Source: Vigna angularis (taxonomy: Eukaryota > Streptophyta > Magnoliopsida > Fabales > Fabaceae). From it: a stretch of 64,000 nucleotides of DNA. Below the pieces are notes generated by a model that did no database searches, had not been told where the DNA came from, and saw only the letters and a list, made by a program, of their open reading frames with translations. Below are positions 1 through 11,813 of this stretch, piece by piece (position 1 is the first letter of the stretch; every line of letters starts with the position of its first letter). The DNA lies in contig NC_068976.1 of NCBI RefSeq assembly GCF_016808095.1, positions 11,999,001 to 12,063,000 on the forward strand. Direction: 5' to 3'. The translations under genes were made by a program, and so were the position numbers.

Positions 1-1010
1 GATTTAACTACCATTTGAATTTGTTGAAAGAAAGTGTAAGCAACTTGAATTAAAATACACTTGCGTAAGTTATTGGTTTCAGCTAGCTGCAACTCTTGTA
101 CCTGTAAGATCATTGCTGAAAAAAAAGCAGAAATCATTTTGTTGAATGGATTCATGGCATGATTATACTGAAAAGGCGTGAGTATACATAGACTGATATA
201 AAAAAGGTAAAACATGTGCTAACTTTGCAGTACTATGATTATAGCAGACTCACACTCTAACTAAATGGGTCCATCTCATTCAACAACAAAACACCACCAA
301 AGCAATCACAGGAATTTTATTCTGGTAAAGGCATTAGATAAAAATAAAAAATAAAACATTATATAAAGTGAAAATTTATTAATTTATTATATTAAAATTT
401 TGACTTAAAAATAGTGTCAATTATTAGTTTATAAACCTAACACTTCGCTCACAAAATCACTACTCTTAAAAGGTCAAGTTCAACTTCGTGGCTTTAAGAG
501 TTTCACCTTTACTAAAAATCAAGCTTTTGGCATGCTGGTAACGATCTTGGTCATATCCAACAAATTGATTTGTTCAGAAGAGAGAGAGAGCCTATGAGGA
601 AGAAAATTAAGGGAAGGAAAAGAAAATGTAGAAAGAAATCAAAGATGGGAAGATGTAGGAGAACTACCAAATCAAACTGTGAAGGTAATCTTGTGTCTGA
701 GACCGAAGAGAAGTTTGGATTCCGGTAATATGCCAAGGTTTTCAAATCTCTACTTTGGATTGAATGAATGAACGTGGACGACATTGAAGTTGGATACTGG
801 AGAATAATAGAGCAACCAATTCATTTTATTTCTTCTTTTTTGGCGACATGTTGGAAGTCACACAAGCTAATTTTCTAAATCTCATCATGGTATGTAATTA
901 GGTATAAACTTTAGGTTACAAATCAGTTTTGTAAATTTGATATTAAAATTTATTTCTAAATATGGTGTTAGAGATATGAGTTAGAGTCTATTCTAACAAA
1001 TTTTATTGTT
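1..1010. other. intergenic DNA, no gene seen
   Basis: No open frame here looks coding: the frames are short, of biased composition and without recognisable motifs. A short GA-rich run near 580-650 is low complexity. I see no RNA gene or bounded repeat. Confidence 0.5.
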
Positions 1011-1019
1011 AAATCTATT

Positions 1020-2050
1020 TTTCATCTATTATCGAACCATTAACAAAAATTCATGATATTATCGACAAAATTTCACTGACAAAAATAAATATGTCGACAA
1101 ATTTGTATTGTCGATAGACTAAAAAATTTTACTTATTGATGGATTTTATCAACGAAAACTTTACCGATGAAAAATATCTGTCGATAAATTCGTCGATAAA
1201 TTCTGTTGATAATGGTCAATTCCTTTCTTTCCGCGAAACATGATTTTTATTCTCTATATCTCGCATGCTTCTTTATTTGTGCGAGAATACTTTCTTTTTC
1301 TCCTTCAAACCAACAAATTTCAGCAACTTCACCAACAAACTTCTTCATCCCCAAACACACCACCGTAAGCATTGTCGGCGGTCACCCATTGCAACGTGCC
1401 ATCGTCATTTCGTTAGTCGTTGGTAACTCAGGCACAACTAGATTTGAACCGGCGTCCACCAGGTTCTCCATCGTGTCACCCATTACCTCGAAGGAGAAGA
1501 CTTTGCGATCTCCACTACCACCAAGACGTGCCAAACTAGTCTCTCCTCCTCCTTGCGGACCACCCAGAACCAAGACATAGGGGAGGAAAGAGTGACACCT
1601 CCCCTCCTTGCATCAACAACCATAAAAAAGAAGAAAGGAAGAATATTTTTGCACTCTAGAAAGAGGAACAATGACCTTGCACATTTTTTGTTTGAGAAAA
1701 AAAAAGCTCTGGACCTTAGATTAAAATAAAAGAAAGAAGAAGAAGGAGAGCGGAAAAAAAGATGAACCAGATCGCGATATTTTATCAACAGATTTACTGA
1801 CGGATTTATCCGTATGTAATTATTAATAGGTTTTTTCATCGATAATTACTGATGAATGTTTGATGGATTTTTTCGTCAATAATTATCGACAAATTTACCG
1901 ATGGATATTTTATTCGATAATTATCGATAAATTTATTAATGAATTTTTTCATCGATAGTTATCAACGAAACAAAAAAAAATCGTTGATAAAATTTGATTA
2001 TCGATAATTCGTCGATAATTTTAATTTACCGATAAATTTTACACATTATC
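1020..2050. repeat. repeat rich in TCGATAA/TTATCGA motifs flanking a more GC-rich core
   Basis: Both flanks (about 1020-1215 and 1785-2040) are packed with variants of TTATCGACGAATTT and its reverse complement. The centre (about 1290-1600) is clearly more GC-rich. This resembles a DNA transposon with sub-terminal repeats around foreign sequence, but I cannot fix termini or a target duplication. The same motif recurs at 13.9-14.25 kb and 14.45-14.77 kb. Open frames in the core on both strands are not recognisable proteins. Confidence 0.5.

Positions 2051-2056
<6 letters not shown>

Positions 2057-2094
<38 letters not shown>
2057..2094. repeat. (TA)n microsatellite
   Basis: Uninterrupted TA dinucleotide run at the edge of the TCGATAA-rich repeat. 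Confidence 0.95.
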
Positions 2095-2095
<1 letters not shown>

Positions 2096-2099
2096 CGAG

Positions 2100-2880
2100 T
2101 AAAGTCGTAACCGATGAATAAGGTGGTTTGTGAAATGTGATACAATATTTTTAATTTGGTTTCTTACCAAATTAGAATATTGAATATTTCATGAAATATA
2201 AACTCGTAGTTATAATTTTTTTCTTAATTAAATTACTTTAATAATTTGATTAATAAAATATAATGATCCTAACACATAAATAAAATATAAATTTAAGAAA
2301 AAAAAATCAAAATGTGCTTATTGGATAATTTTATGTTTTATTATTTTTTAATGTTTGAAAAATTATTTATACAAACAAAATTAATGAGTGAATGGGATTT
2401 AAAATAAACAAATGATTGAAACGTTTTTGTGATTGTTTTCCTAAAATAAGAATTTTTTAAACAAAATCTCCTTAAATTATTCTTCCAAAAGATCTGTTTA
2501 GAATTTTCTGATGTTTGTTTTCTAAAATGAGCAGGAAAAAAAATTAAAATTATGGAAAAATAGTATAAAATAATTAATTAAAAATAGTTTTAAAAATTAA
2601 TTATTTTAAGAAAAGGATTAATTTATAACTTCTTCGTAATATAAATTGAAATTAAATTTATTATTATTGATTTTTTTGAAGAATAAAAATATTATAATAG
2701 ATAGTATTTATGATCAATAATAATGACAATAATAATATTATTCTAAAATTTAAATTTATATTTCATTTCTTTTTTTTCTATAAATCATTATAATAATATA
2801 CCCTTTTGGGTTATGAGAGCCTGATATTCAAAACTGGATAGAACATTTAATGGTCGATCTAAAGTCTATAGGCACATAAA
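2100..2880. other. AT-rich non-coding DNA
   Basis: Strongly AT-rich, with homopolymer tracts and short ATT/ATA runs. I see no gene. Confidence 0.5.
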
Positions 2881-2889
2881 TTGAGTCTA

Positions 2890-3140
2890 AAGAAATTTTG
2901 ATTTAATTAATACATCTTGTAATATAAGAGATATTTTAACAAAAGAAAAATAGATTTATATATTTGTTTATATTTTGTTATTATGTTTATATTTTTGTAA
3001 CGAAATATTATTTTCTTATTCTGAATATAAACAATTTGTAACCACTTTATTAGTAAATAGAAGAATATTCTCATTCTAAAGACACAACACTAGTTTGCTT
3101 AGAGTAGTTATTAGCTTTGAATCAAAAGAGTTCACTATAT
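2890..3140. repeat. dispersed repeat, copy 1 (interrupted by a MULE)
   Basis: This stretch aligns by eye with 9995-10270, sharing the same AAATTTTGATTTAATTAA, TATATTTGTTTATATTTTG and AATAGAAGAA blocks in the same order. Its continuation resumes at about 4491 (AATTTAAGGCACTCAAC), so the 3150-4481 element lies inside it. The family is unknown; it may be an LTR remnant. Confidence 0.65.
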
Positions 3141-3149
3141 TATTTGTTA

Positions 3150-4481
3150 GCTTTAATCATTATGGAGGTCTCTATGTGTGCAGATTCGTGTCAATTAGAT
3201 CCCGTATTTTAAAAAAGTTCACAATTGAGTTCTTTTTATGTAAAATTGAATCAATAAAGCTCTTGCCGTTAAATTCTGTGGACGACATTAAATTTTGTGT
3301 GGATTGACTTGTTAACTACGCAATTTTTAATGACGTGACAAAGTTACGTGAAAGCTTCCTCCATTGATGCACCATCAGGAAGCTTCGTCCATCACCACCT
3401 ACAAATCAAACATAGAGAAATCCAACAGAAAGCCGTTGGGAGCCGGGGCAAAACCACCATCTCCCTCGTGCTTTCATCAAACTGCAAATAGGGAACCACA
3501 ATCCCTCGTACTTTCATGTGCAACTTCATTGACAATTAACCACTAGCTCCATTCATCATAGTATATTGACAACCACAGAATTTAATTGGAAAAAGAGAGA
3601 AAATGAAAGAGAAGAAGTTAGAATCGAGATCTGAAAGGGAAAGGGTGTTCTCTTCTCTGTGGTGGTCGGGCGTTGAAAAAAGCTTTTTCTTTTAGCAAAT
3701 CACTTTTTGCAGGAACAAGAAAATTCTGTAAGATTTCCTGCTCGCTTTCTTTCTAATTTTAAAAACTATTTTCTAAAACAATTTCATATTGCACCAATTT
3801 TTGTATAGGAACTAAAATCAGTTCTCAAAAAATAAAAATCAAACACACCCAAAACAAAGTTATCTCTAGATCTGCCAAGAGAGAGAACAAAATTTAGCCA
3901 TCAATGAACAGTGGAGTACAGTGGCATGTGTTGAACATGAAAAGCAAGAGAGAGTGGTATTTGTTTCAATCTATTAGAAACATATAAATCAAGATCTCAA
4001 TCATCATCGCATAGTATTGATAGTTATTGTGCATCTTTACCACCACCAACAATCCAAAACCTGCAAATTATTACCAAAATCACAGAAATCGCAGCGCCTT
4101 CATCTTCCATCAACCAATGCTTTTTATCTACTTGCGTGAAATCTCAAATCGAACATGTAAGAAGCATCAACATCCAATGCGCCACCACGGAAGGAATTTC
4201 CAGCACCTTCATTCTCCTTCGCGTGCAGCACGACGCACGACGCAAGCTCCTTTGCCTCATCGGCAGAATTCTAATTTGGGAGAAAAGAAATTGTCACGTG
4301 ATAACCTCTTTATGTATCATGTGGTTATGAAATGCCACCTCATCATGTCATATAAAATTTAATGACAGAGGCTTTATTGATTCAATTTTACATAAAATGG
4401 ATCCAATTAAACTCTTTCAAAATACAAAGGACTTAATTGTTACCAATATGCACAAATAAAAACATTCAAAATAGTTAAACC
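3150..4481. mobile_element. non-autonomous Mutator-like element (MULE) with long TIRs
   Basis: The element is bounded by a perfect 9-bp target duplication, TATTTGTTA, at 3141-3149 and 4482-4490. Its ends are inverted repeats of roughly 150 bp: the left starts GCTTTAATCATTATGG and the right, reverse-complemented, starts GGTTTAACTATTTTG. Both later share TATGTAAAATTGAATC. A 9-bp TSD with long TIRs is the MULE signature. No transposase is encoded. The interior (about 3350-4290) has somewhat higher GC and scattered short frames but no protein I recognise. Confidence 0.85.
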
Positions 4482-4490
4482 TATTTGTTA

Positions 4491-5505
4491 TTCAATTTAA
4501 GGCACTCAACTTTTTACTAGATTAAATCGGCGTTCATAGTGAAACTCGATAAAACTCAATTCCAATCCGACTCACAAAACATAAAATAATGTTAGTGTAT
4601 TTCTATTATGATTTATGTTAATATATAAGAATCGTGAATATTAAAATTCTAAAATAGTTTTCTGAAATTGAATTAGCAACATAAAAAATCTAAAAATAAC
4701 TTATAGTGTATTAGAGCCAGATTATTAGATTTATGATTCTTCTTTTATAATGTTTGTTTCCAAATTTATGTTTGTTCCCAAATTTATTTACGAACCCTAA
4801 TTATGATTTAGGTATTTTATATTTTTGATGAAAATATATTTTGAACCGTTGATTTTTTGAATTATTTGAAAGCATATTGTCACTGAATGGCCCCGATTGG
4901 AAAAAACAATTTCTTGCTATGCCAATCGAAAAATTTGGATGCACCCCTGTTACGACTCTAAATGCCTTAATTGCTCATAAATGTTTTGGATTGGTTTGCG
5001 TGCGTATCGATTCAATTTTTCCATAAATGAAAGCATTGAATTGCAAATTGAAATCATAAATGCATGATGTCATGTTGTGTCGTTCCTAAGGTTTAATTCC
5101 AATCGAAATTGAATAAAGAAAACATTTTTACTGTTGCAAACTTAATAAGGTGCAAATGGTCTTCAATTGCGTTAATCGAAAATTTTGATTACCTGCCAAA
5201 TCGACATTTATTTGGATGCACGAGTTTTAATTTCTATTTTCAATTGAAATTATACTGCTGGACAATATACGATTTTAAGCTGTGTATTGCAATTTGGAAA
5301 ATCGTAGTTATTGTTGTGTGGATCACTTTGATTTTGTAGCTATATTAAAAGTATTAATCATGTTTAAATCAACTAACTTTAATTAGGTTGGGAGACGAGT
5401 TGTTCGTTTAAAAGCAATTCAACTTTTAACACAGTTGAAAGCTGTTGCCATTTGACTAAAGAAAAAGATAATTCCAACACAGCTTTGAACGGATGTTTAC
5501 TTCAT
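4491..5505. other. non-coding DNA, remainder of dispersed repeat then unknown
   Basis: The first ~40 bases continue the dispersed repeat interrupted at 3140. The rest contains recurring AATCGAAATT-like words but no coding frame or bounded element. Confidence 0.4.
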
Positions 5506-5508
5506 TAA

Positions 5509-6745
5509 GGGTGTGGTTCTCTTGGGGTATTTGGGGGAGATGATTTAGGGGAGATGATTTGAATGAATTTGAGTGGATTTGAGGGTAATTTTTTAGTTGT
5601 TTTTTTGAGTAGATTTGTGAGTAATTGAGAGTGGATTTGGAAGTAAAGTTTATGAGAATTAGTGTAGGATTTGATTGATGTGATAGATTTTAAAAATTAG
5701 TTTAATTGGTAGAAAATGAAGATGACCAAATGGCCCCTAGTTATAAAAGTATTATAAAATGACCTTCACTATAAGAAGACGAACACGATCTTCATATCCG
5801 GATACACCAAAAAGTATCCGAATACACCAACTCCACAAAAACTACATAACACTGTATCCTGATACACTTGACTTGATCCGGATACATCAATGTATTCTGC
5901 GCTATCATCACCGAGACCTGCTTCCGTCGTCATCTTCTCCCTGCCATGTTCCTTCTACTTCGACTTCTTCATCCGCCGCACTGCTCTCCATGAACGACCT
6001 TCTTCCAGAAATCCTCATGACGTCGTTGTCTTCGTCTTCACCACATCCACACGTCTTCAACCTGCAAGCACAACATAAAACCGTGCCATAAACATGAGCT
6101 CACCTCTTCTTCTCCACGGCTGCTCCACTCTCAGACTCTTCACCACACACGCAACTCTGAATACTGCAAACCTCTACTGATAAGCACACCCTCTCACAGT
6201 TAATACGCAGACCAAATACTACTACCGAAGACCGTCTTATTAATGGTTATAATGCTCAAAGATTTTTTTTCAGATTCAAAAACGAATCTATTCTTTGCGC
6301 AGTGAATGGTTCTCTCAACCAGGGAATCTCCCTACTCCCTACGACACTCTATGCGTTGCCCACTATGCAAAAGCATGCCTCTGGACAATTGAAAGTCTTC
6401 ACTTCGGAACCCACTTCTATTCACTCGTGATAGCACTGTGCAACTGGAATGGAGTACGAAAAAAATTTAAACAATTACGTGACACAGTGTTTGTATATAA
6501 TGCATGCAATTAATTAATGCTCGTGGAATTATTCTTATAGCAGAGGGATATATATGACATTTCATCCCAAATCAGCACAAATCTTTGCAAAAGTGGGAGA
6601 ACCTCAAAAAGCAACTATCGTCGCAAATCAGTCCTTTTACGTGCTTATCCGTCCTCGCAAATCACACGCACCGAACGCCGATTTCTTTGCAAATCCATCC
6701 ACGCAAATTCACTTCTACAGTAAATCATCGCAAACGAACGCAGCG
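5509..6745. mobile_element. PIF/Harbinger-like element 1
   Basis: A 3-bp TAA duplication flanks it at 5506-5508 and 6746-6748. The left terminus GGGTGTGGTTCTCTTGG and the reverse-complemented right terminus CGCTGCGTTCGTTTGC are imperfect TIRs of the same type. About 230 bp of left sub-terminal sequence matches 13151-13390 and, inverted, 33290-33504. The right end matches the ends near 13865, 31066 and 60745. A 3-bp TWA-type TSD with these TIRs fits PIF/Harbinger. The interior has a GC-richer patch (about 5880-6130) but no transposase. Confidence 0.75.
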
Positions 6746-6824
6746 TAAAGAAAAAAATTTCAACACAATGGGTGTTCACTCAATTAAAAGAAAAAAAGAA
6801 TTCTAATAAACGTAATAACCACTG

Positions 6825-7690
6825 TCTCACTCGACTAAAAAAGTGACATTCCAAGTCAACTAAAAGCTAGTCATAGCCTAATCAAACAAAAAACAACATT
6901 CTATCTCTAGTGGGAGCTAAACATAGTCTGACTAAACAAAACTTGACATTCCAACTTAATTGGATATACAACATAGCTTGACTAAACAAAAAGTGATATT
7001 CTAGCTCAACTAAGAGTAAGTCATAGCCTAAGTAAACAAAATATCGATATTCCAACTCGATTAGGAGCAGACCATAGTTTCACTAAACAAACATCGACAT
7101 TCCAACTCGATTGGGGGAATGACATAACCTGACTAAACAAAAGGTAAAATTCCAGCTCAGTTGGGAGTATGACATAGCTTGACTAAACAAGAAACAACAT
7201 TTCAATTTTCTTAAGAGCATGACATTACCTGACTGAAAAAAAGCGACATTCCCTGACTGAACAAAAAGCGACATTCCAGCTCAGTTAAGAGAAGGCATAT
7301 AGCTTGACTAAACAAAATTGACATTCCAACTTGGCTAGGAGTAGGTCATAGCCTAAGATTAAACAAAAATTGACATTTCAATTTGGTTGGGAGCAAGCCA
7401 TAATTTGACTAAATAAAAAACAACATTTCAACTTGGTTGGGAGCAGACCATAACCTGACTAAAAATATGACATTCTAGCTCAACTTGGAGCAAGCCATAG
7501 TCTGACTTAAAAAAGAGACATACCAGCTCTGTAGGAAGCATGCCATAGCCTGACTTAAAAATCAACATACCAACTCTAATAGGAGTAGGCCATAGCCTGA
7601 CCTAAGAATTGACATACTAGCTTAGTTGTGAGTAAGTCATACCCTAACTTAAAAATTGAAATGCTAGTTCAGTTGGTAGCTTACCTAAAA
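6825..7690. repeat. degenerate minisatellite, ~50-bp unit, about 17 copies
   Basis: Anchor words recur about every 50 bases: ACTAAACAAA at 6931, 6981, 7082, 7132 and 7182, with diverged forms before and after. Each unit carries a block resembling GACATTCCAACTC, a GGGAGNA block and CATAGCCTGACTAAACA. Later units change ACTAAACAAA to ACTTAAAAA. Short frames on the minus strand here come from the repetition. Confidence 0.85.
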
Positions 7691-7818
7691 CGACTGTTTA
7701 ATTCAAGCCCAACATGATTGGGGTTGCTCATTGTTCATCTAAAATAAAACCAATAAGTTATTGATTTTGTAGTGGCTAAAGGCTGAGGGACTATGTACCA
7801 TCTCGGTCGTCTATAGTG

Positions 7819-8457
7819 CTGTCAAAACATGTCACTTGACCCGACCCGGCCTAGCCTACCACGGGTTGGCCACTTAGTGAATCAGCTCAACCAAACTCAC
7901 TTATTAGCGAATCAAAAAAATTTAAACCCGATCCAGCCGATCGCGATCACAAGTTGGTAGGTTAAACAGGTTGACTCACTAACTTAATTAATTACAAGTT
8001 TTTTTTTTCAATTTCAAAAAATAACAATTATTTTTTAATTCAAATCTAAATAAATTTCTATCCAAAATGATGTTAAACTTCAGAGACAATTCCAAATGAA
8101 TAAAAAATACAATCTAAAATCATCTTAAACTCCAAATGTAATTCAAAACCAAAACAAATAAGTATTTAACATTGATAATTTTTGTATCACTTATTCATTT
8201 ATAAGATTAGAGTCTTAAATGGATAAATCCACAATATTTTACTCTCTTGAAGCATCTTCTTCTTTATTTTTATCTATAATACAATAAAGAATTGTGTTAA
8301 CTAATAATATTGAAAAAGAAAATAATAATTAGGTAAGTTTGTGAGTCAATCCGGCTCACTAGGCATTAACCCAAGTGAGCCAGATTCTTAGTGAATCAGA
8401 CTCAAAATTGGCCCATATTAAAATTTTCAAATTTTTTCAACCCAATCTAATCCAAAC
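7819..8457. mobile_element. possible hAT-type element or MITE
   Basis: The octamer CTATAGTG occurs exactly at 7811-7818 and 8458-8465, the 8-bp TSD length of hAT elements. The left end begins CTGTCAAAACATGTC. The right end does not show a matching terminal inverted repeat, so this is tentative. Inside are imperfect inverted pieces (GGTTGACTCAC near 7968, GTGAGTCAATCC near 8340). Confidence 0.4.
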
Positions 8458-8475
8458 CTATAGTGGTCTGAATTA

Positions 8476-9931
8476 GAGTTATTCTCTTCACCACCACACA
8501 GCTCCCTCCACTCCTCGTTTTTTTTTTACCATTTAGTAATATTTAAATAGGTATAAATATACGTTGGATTCTGCATGTTAAAAACCGTTTACAGATGTTA
8601 TAATGTGTTGAAGGACACACGGACGTCGAAATCCATTCACCGCACCACACTCCACCTGGCCCGAGAAAACTGTGTTTGAGCCCTCCAAGGCGTTTTTTCC
8701 TCTCACCGCTTCCTCTTCTTTCTTACCTCACCAATGTTACCACTGTTAGTTACTGCTCTACTGTTCAAATTTTGTACCAATTCATTTGTCATCATCATTT
8801 TGCAATAAAATTCCTTCCTTATTCTATCTAACTCTCTGTGTAATCCTAAACATTTTATGAAAAAGAAAATTATAACTTTTCTAATTTTACAGTTTTTTTT
8901 TGCCACTACACTCTAATAATTTTTTCAATTATTTTATTAAATATTTTTTAGAGCATTTTTATAATAGAGTATAGTGATTTTGATTTTTGTTTAAAAGAAG
9001 TGGATAACTCTTTCTTTGCTTTTTGCAACCTAATCCTGTGAAAGAATTGATGAGTGTTCTTAAAAGAAGTGGATAAGTCTTTCTTTCGATTTTTGTATGT
9101 TCTTAAAATTAATAAAGAATTGATGTCAGACAACTACTTGAGAAAGGTTAAAAAAAATTTCTTTGGAAACAAAAGTTGTTTGATTAAAGATTTAGATGAC
9201 AAATATATTCTCAAAGTAAAACTAGAAGGGAAAAAGCTTTGTTTTAAAACGCATTGATGGAGGATCAAATTTCTTTTCCAATGAAAAGAATATCATTAGA
9301 TCAAATTTCTTTTCCAATGAAAACGAGATTAAAGAAGGTGGAGAGGGACTCGGGTGTGAGAGAGTCCATGATCCATGCGATGGTGTCGGGCTTGAGTTTC
9401 TGCAGCTGGGAGCGGAGGCAGGTGCTATCGTGTGCCGGGAGAGCTGGATATAATTTCTTGGAGCAGTTGGAGGAGGAGAGGAAGGAAGGGGTTTTGTGAT
9501 GAAAGGTGGCACTTTTCGGAGACCCACAGAGGCTTGTGGGCGTTGTGTGGGTGAAAGCCTTGCAAGCATACGATGAAGGTGACCATCGCTTCTGAGTCAG
9601 ACTCGGAGGTTCTATCAGCTTTCAGGTGGATGGAACGAACTAAGTTGTCTTTCTCTTCACTCGCCAATTCGAATATGAAAAGAAGAGAAAGTGAGAGTTG
9701 GGAGATGGAAAGAAACGGATCTGAAAGTGAGAGTTGAGGGGTGGCAACAAACGGATCTGGAAAAGTGAGAGTTAGGAGAATGGGGAAGGTGGTGGGCTGC
9801 CAAGAGATCAGACAAAAAGTAAATAAATATGATTAAGTAAAAAAAGAGTACTATTATAATTAAAAAACTTTTAAAGAGGTTTGGAAAGGTGCAAGAAACG
9901 TTTGGTGATGGTGGTGGAGGGAGCAACACCC
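8476..9931. mobile_element. Pack-MULE-like element with captured gene fragment
   Basis: The left end has TTCTCTTCACCACCACACAG and the right end, reverse-complemented, GGGTGTTGCTCCCTCCACC. Both match the termini of the well-bounded element at 61797-62620. No clean 9-bp TSD is visible (TCTGAATTA against TTCGAATAT), so the exact borders are approximate. The interior contains a GC-rich coding-like segment at about 9320-9667, unlike the AT-rich surroundings. Confidence 0.5.
9320..9667 (-). pseudogene. captured exon-like fragment of unidentified gene
   Basis: On the minus strand an open frame from 9667 down to 9425 is followed directly, one frame over, by another coding-like stretch to about 9320. 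The second contains residues such as LQKLKPDTIAWIMDSLTPES. The switch is consistent with a single-base frameshift near 9425. Composition is clearly more GC-rich than the flanks. I cannot name the parent gene. It sits inside a Pack-MULE-like element, so captured debris is the likeliest reading. Confidence 0.45.
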
Positions 9932-9994
9932 TTCGAATATTGATTGAATGTGTAACGGTCAATCCAAAGCTTATAAGCGTAAGAATTGGGCCCA

Positions 9995-10290
9995 GAGAAA
10001 TTTTGATTTAATTAACCATATGGTAATCTAGTAAATATTTTAGCACAAGATAAAAAGGTTTATATTTGTTTATATTTTGTTATTATATTTATACTTTTGT
10101 AACTGAAGTATCATCTTATTTAGAAGATAAACGATTAATAATCATATTATTAATAAATAGAAGAACATTCCTCTGGCCAAAGATGACACTCTTTTGGCTT
10201 AAAAAGTTACTAGCTTTGAGTTAAAAGAGTTTACTATATTTTTGTTTTTCAGTTTAAGGCACTCAACTTTTTATTAGAAAAATAATAATA
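9995..10290. repeat. dispersed repeat, copy 2 (uninterrupted)
   Basis: Aligns with 2890-3140 and then straight on with 4491-4520, running through ACTATATTTTTGTTTTTCAG where copy 1 has the MULE. It is a related empty site for the 3150-4481 insertion. Confidence 0.65.
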
Positions 10291-10299
10291 AATTTTTTA

Positions 10300-11730
10300 T
10301 TTTAAATTATGTTAGAATCTAATGCTACAAAAATTAAAGTTTATTCACCCTTAATTTATTTTTTAGTTTTTTTAAACAATTAAAATATTTAAATGCAGCT
10401 TTTTAATTAATTAATTTAAATTACTTTTCTCTTGTTATAATTTTTAATATTTAAGTTTTTCAATTTTACCTCCTTAGAAAAAATAAAAGGAAAAATATAT
10501 CCTTCCGGAATTTGATAAGTTGTAGTTGAATTCTGAAAGGATTTCTAATATCGACTATTAAAAAATCAGTTAAGAATTCGACTTTCGTCTATTTGAATAA
10601 ATCTATTGAAAAAAAAATTCCATAAAAAAGTATTATTTTGAAAATAAAAACACGTTTTGTTTGTTATTTGTTTGACGTAATTTAATATAAAAATAATTTT
10701 TTTAAAAAGGAAGCAAATTTTAAGAATTAATTGAGATGACACTTGGGTCAAAGTTTCAATTGAAAAAAAGAGTAAAATTTAAAGATTAATGATAATGAAA
10801 TTAATTAAAATATTATAAATTAGAAAACTTTATTAACAATAATGAAATTAATTAAAACACTATTAATTAAAGTTTATCAAACTCATTTGAAAATTATAAA
10901 TTAATTAGTATATAATTACAATTTAATGTATTATTTAAATAGTAAAATTTAAAGATTAATTAAAACAAAATAAAAGTATTGAATTTTATTTCATAATAAA
11001 ATAAAATATAGTACTGTTTCAGTTTCAATTATAATCGCTCCTTCATCGTCCATCAGCTATCATCAACTATCAAATCCTGCATTACACCAACTAATTTGCG
11101 CCTTTCACAAAAAAAATATATTATTCTAAAACTGATAATATATTCTTCTACCCAAAAATAATATATGAATATATTAGAAATAACCTTGTATTATAATAAT
11201 TAATGATATTTAAATATATTGAATTTATGTTAATTTTATTTATTTTTAAAATATTTTATTTAAGTAAAATATGTTAAATTTTTATTTTTTTGTCAATTAA
11301 AAAATATATTTATTACCATGAAAGGTAAAAAATTAGTGAAATATCAATTATTAATAACTTAAAAATATTCATATCAATAATTTTATAATTGATTATTTAT
11401 CTGGTAAAGTTCATCAAATTTTTGAATTCATAGTAATAAGTATTTTTCTATATTGATATCAGTTAAAATTGATTTTAGTTGCTATATGTATTTAACTTAT
11501 ATATGAAACAATAAAGAACCACAAATTAGGACACGGTACATTAATTAGGATTTAAATTTATGTCAATAATGTTTTCTATTAATGCACTATCAATATTATT
11601 AATAGATACAGAAATCCCGAGGATTTTTCTTTACAAAAATTCAATTCACATTAATTGTGATTTCTTTCCACTTAATAAAAAAAAATTGTGTATGTCTTTT
11701 TCTTTATCATGTTGCTAACGATGTAATTTG
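10300..11730. other. AT-rich intergenic DNA upstream of TPD1-like gene
   Basis: Very AT-rich with homopolymer and AATTAA runs. No coding frame or bounded element was found. The last few hundred bases presumably contain the promoter of the next gene. Confidence 0.45.
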
Positions 11731-11735
11731 TCACC

Positions 11736-11743
11736 TATAAATA
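11736..11743 (+). promoter_or_regulatory. TATA box of TPD1-like gene
   Basis: TATAAATA lies 71 bases upstream of the start codon at 11814, in a position that would give a short 5' leader of about 40 nt. Inference from sequence and spacing only. Confidence 0.55.
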
Positions 11744-11813
11744 ATGCAGCATATCAGTGTCAAACACATCCAAAAAGAATTTCAAAATCAAAGCTTGCAT
11801 TTGTATCTCTGCA

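Noticed and set aside
1206..1839. Overlapping frames in the GC-rich core of the first repeat
   Set aside because: Frames occur on both strands without family signatures; possibly captured debris but not supportable as a gene.
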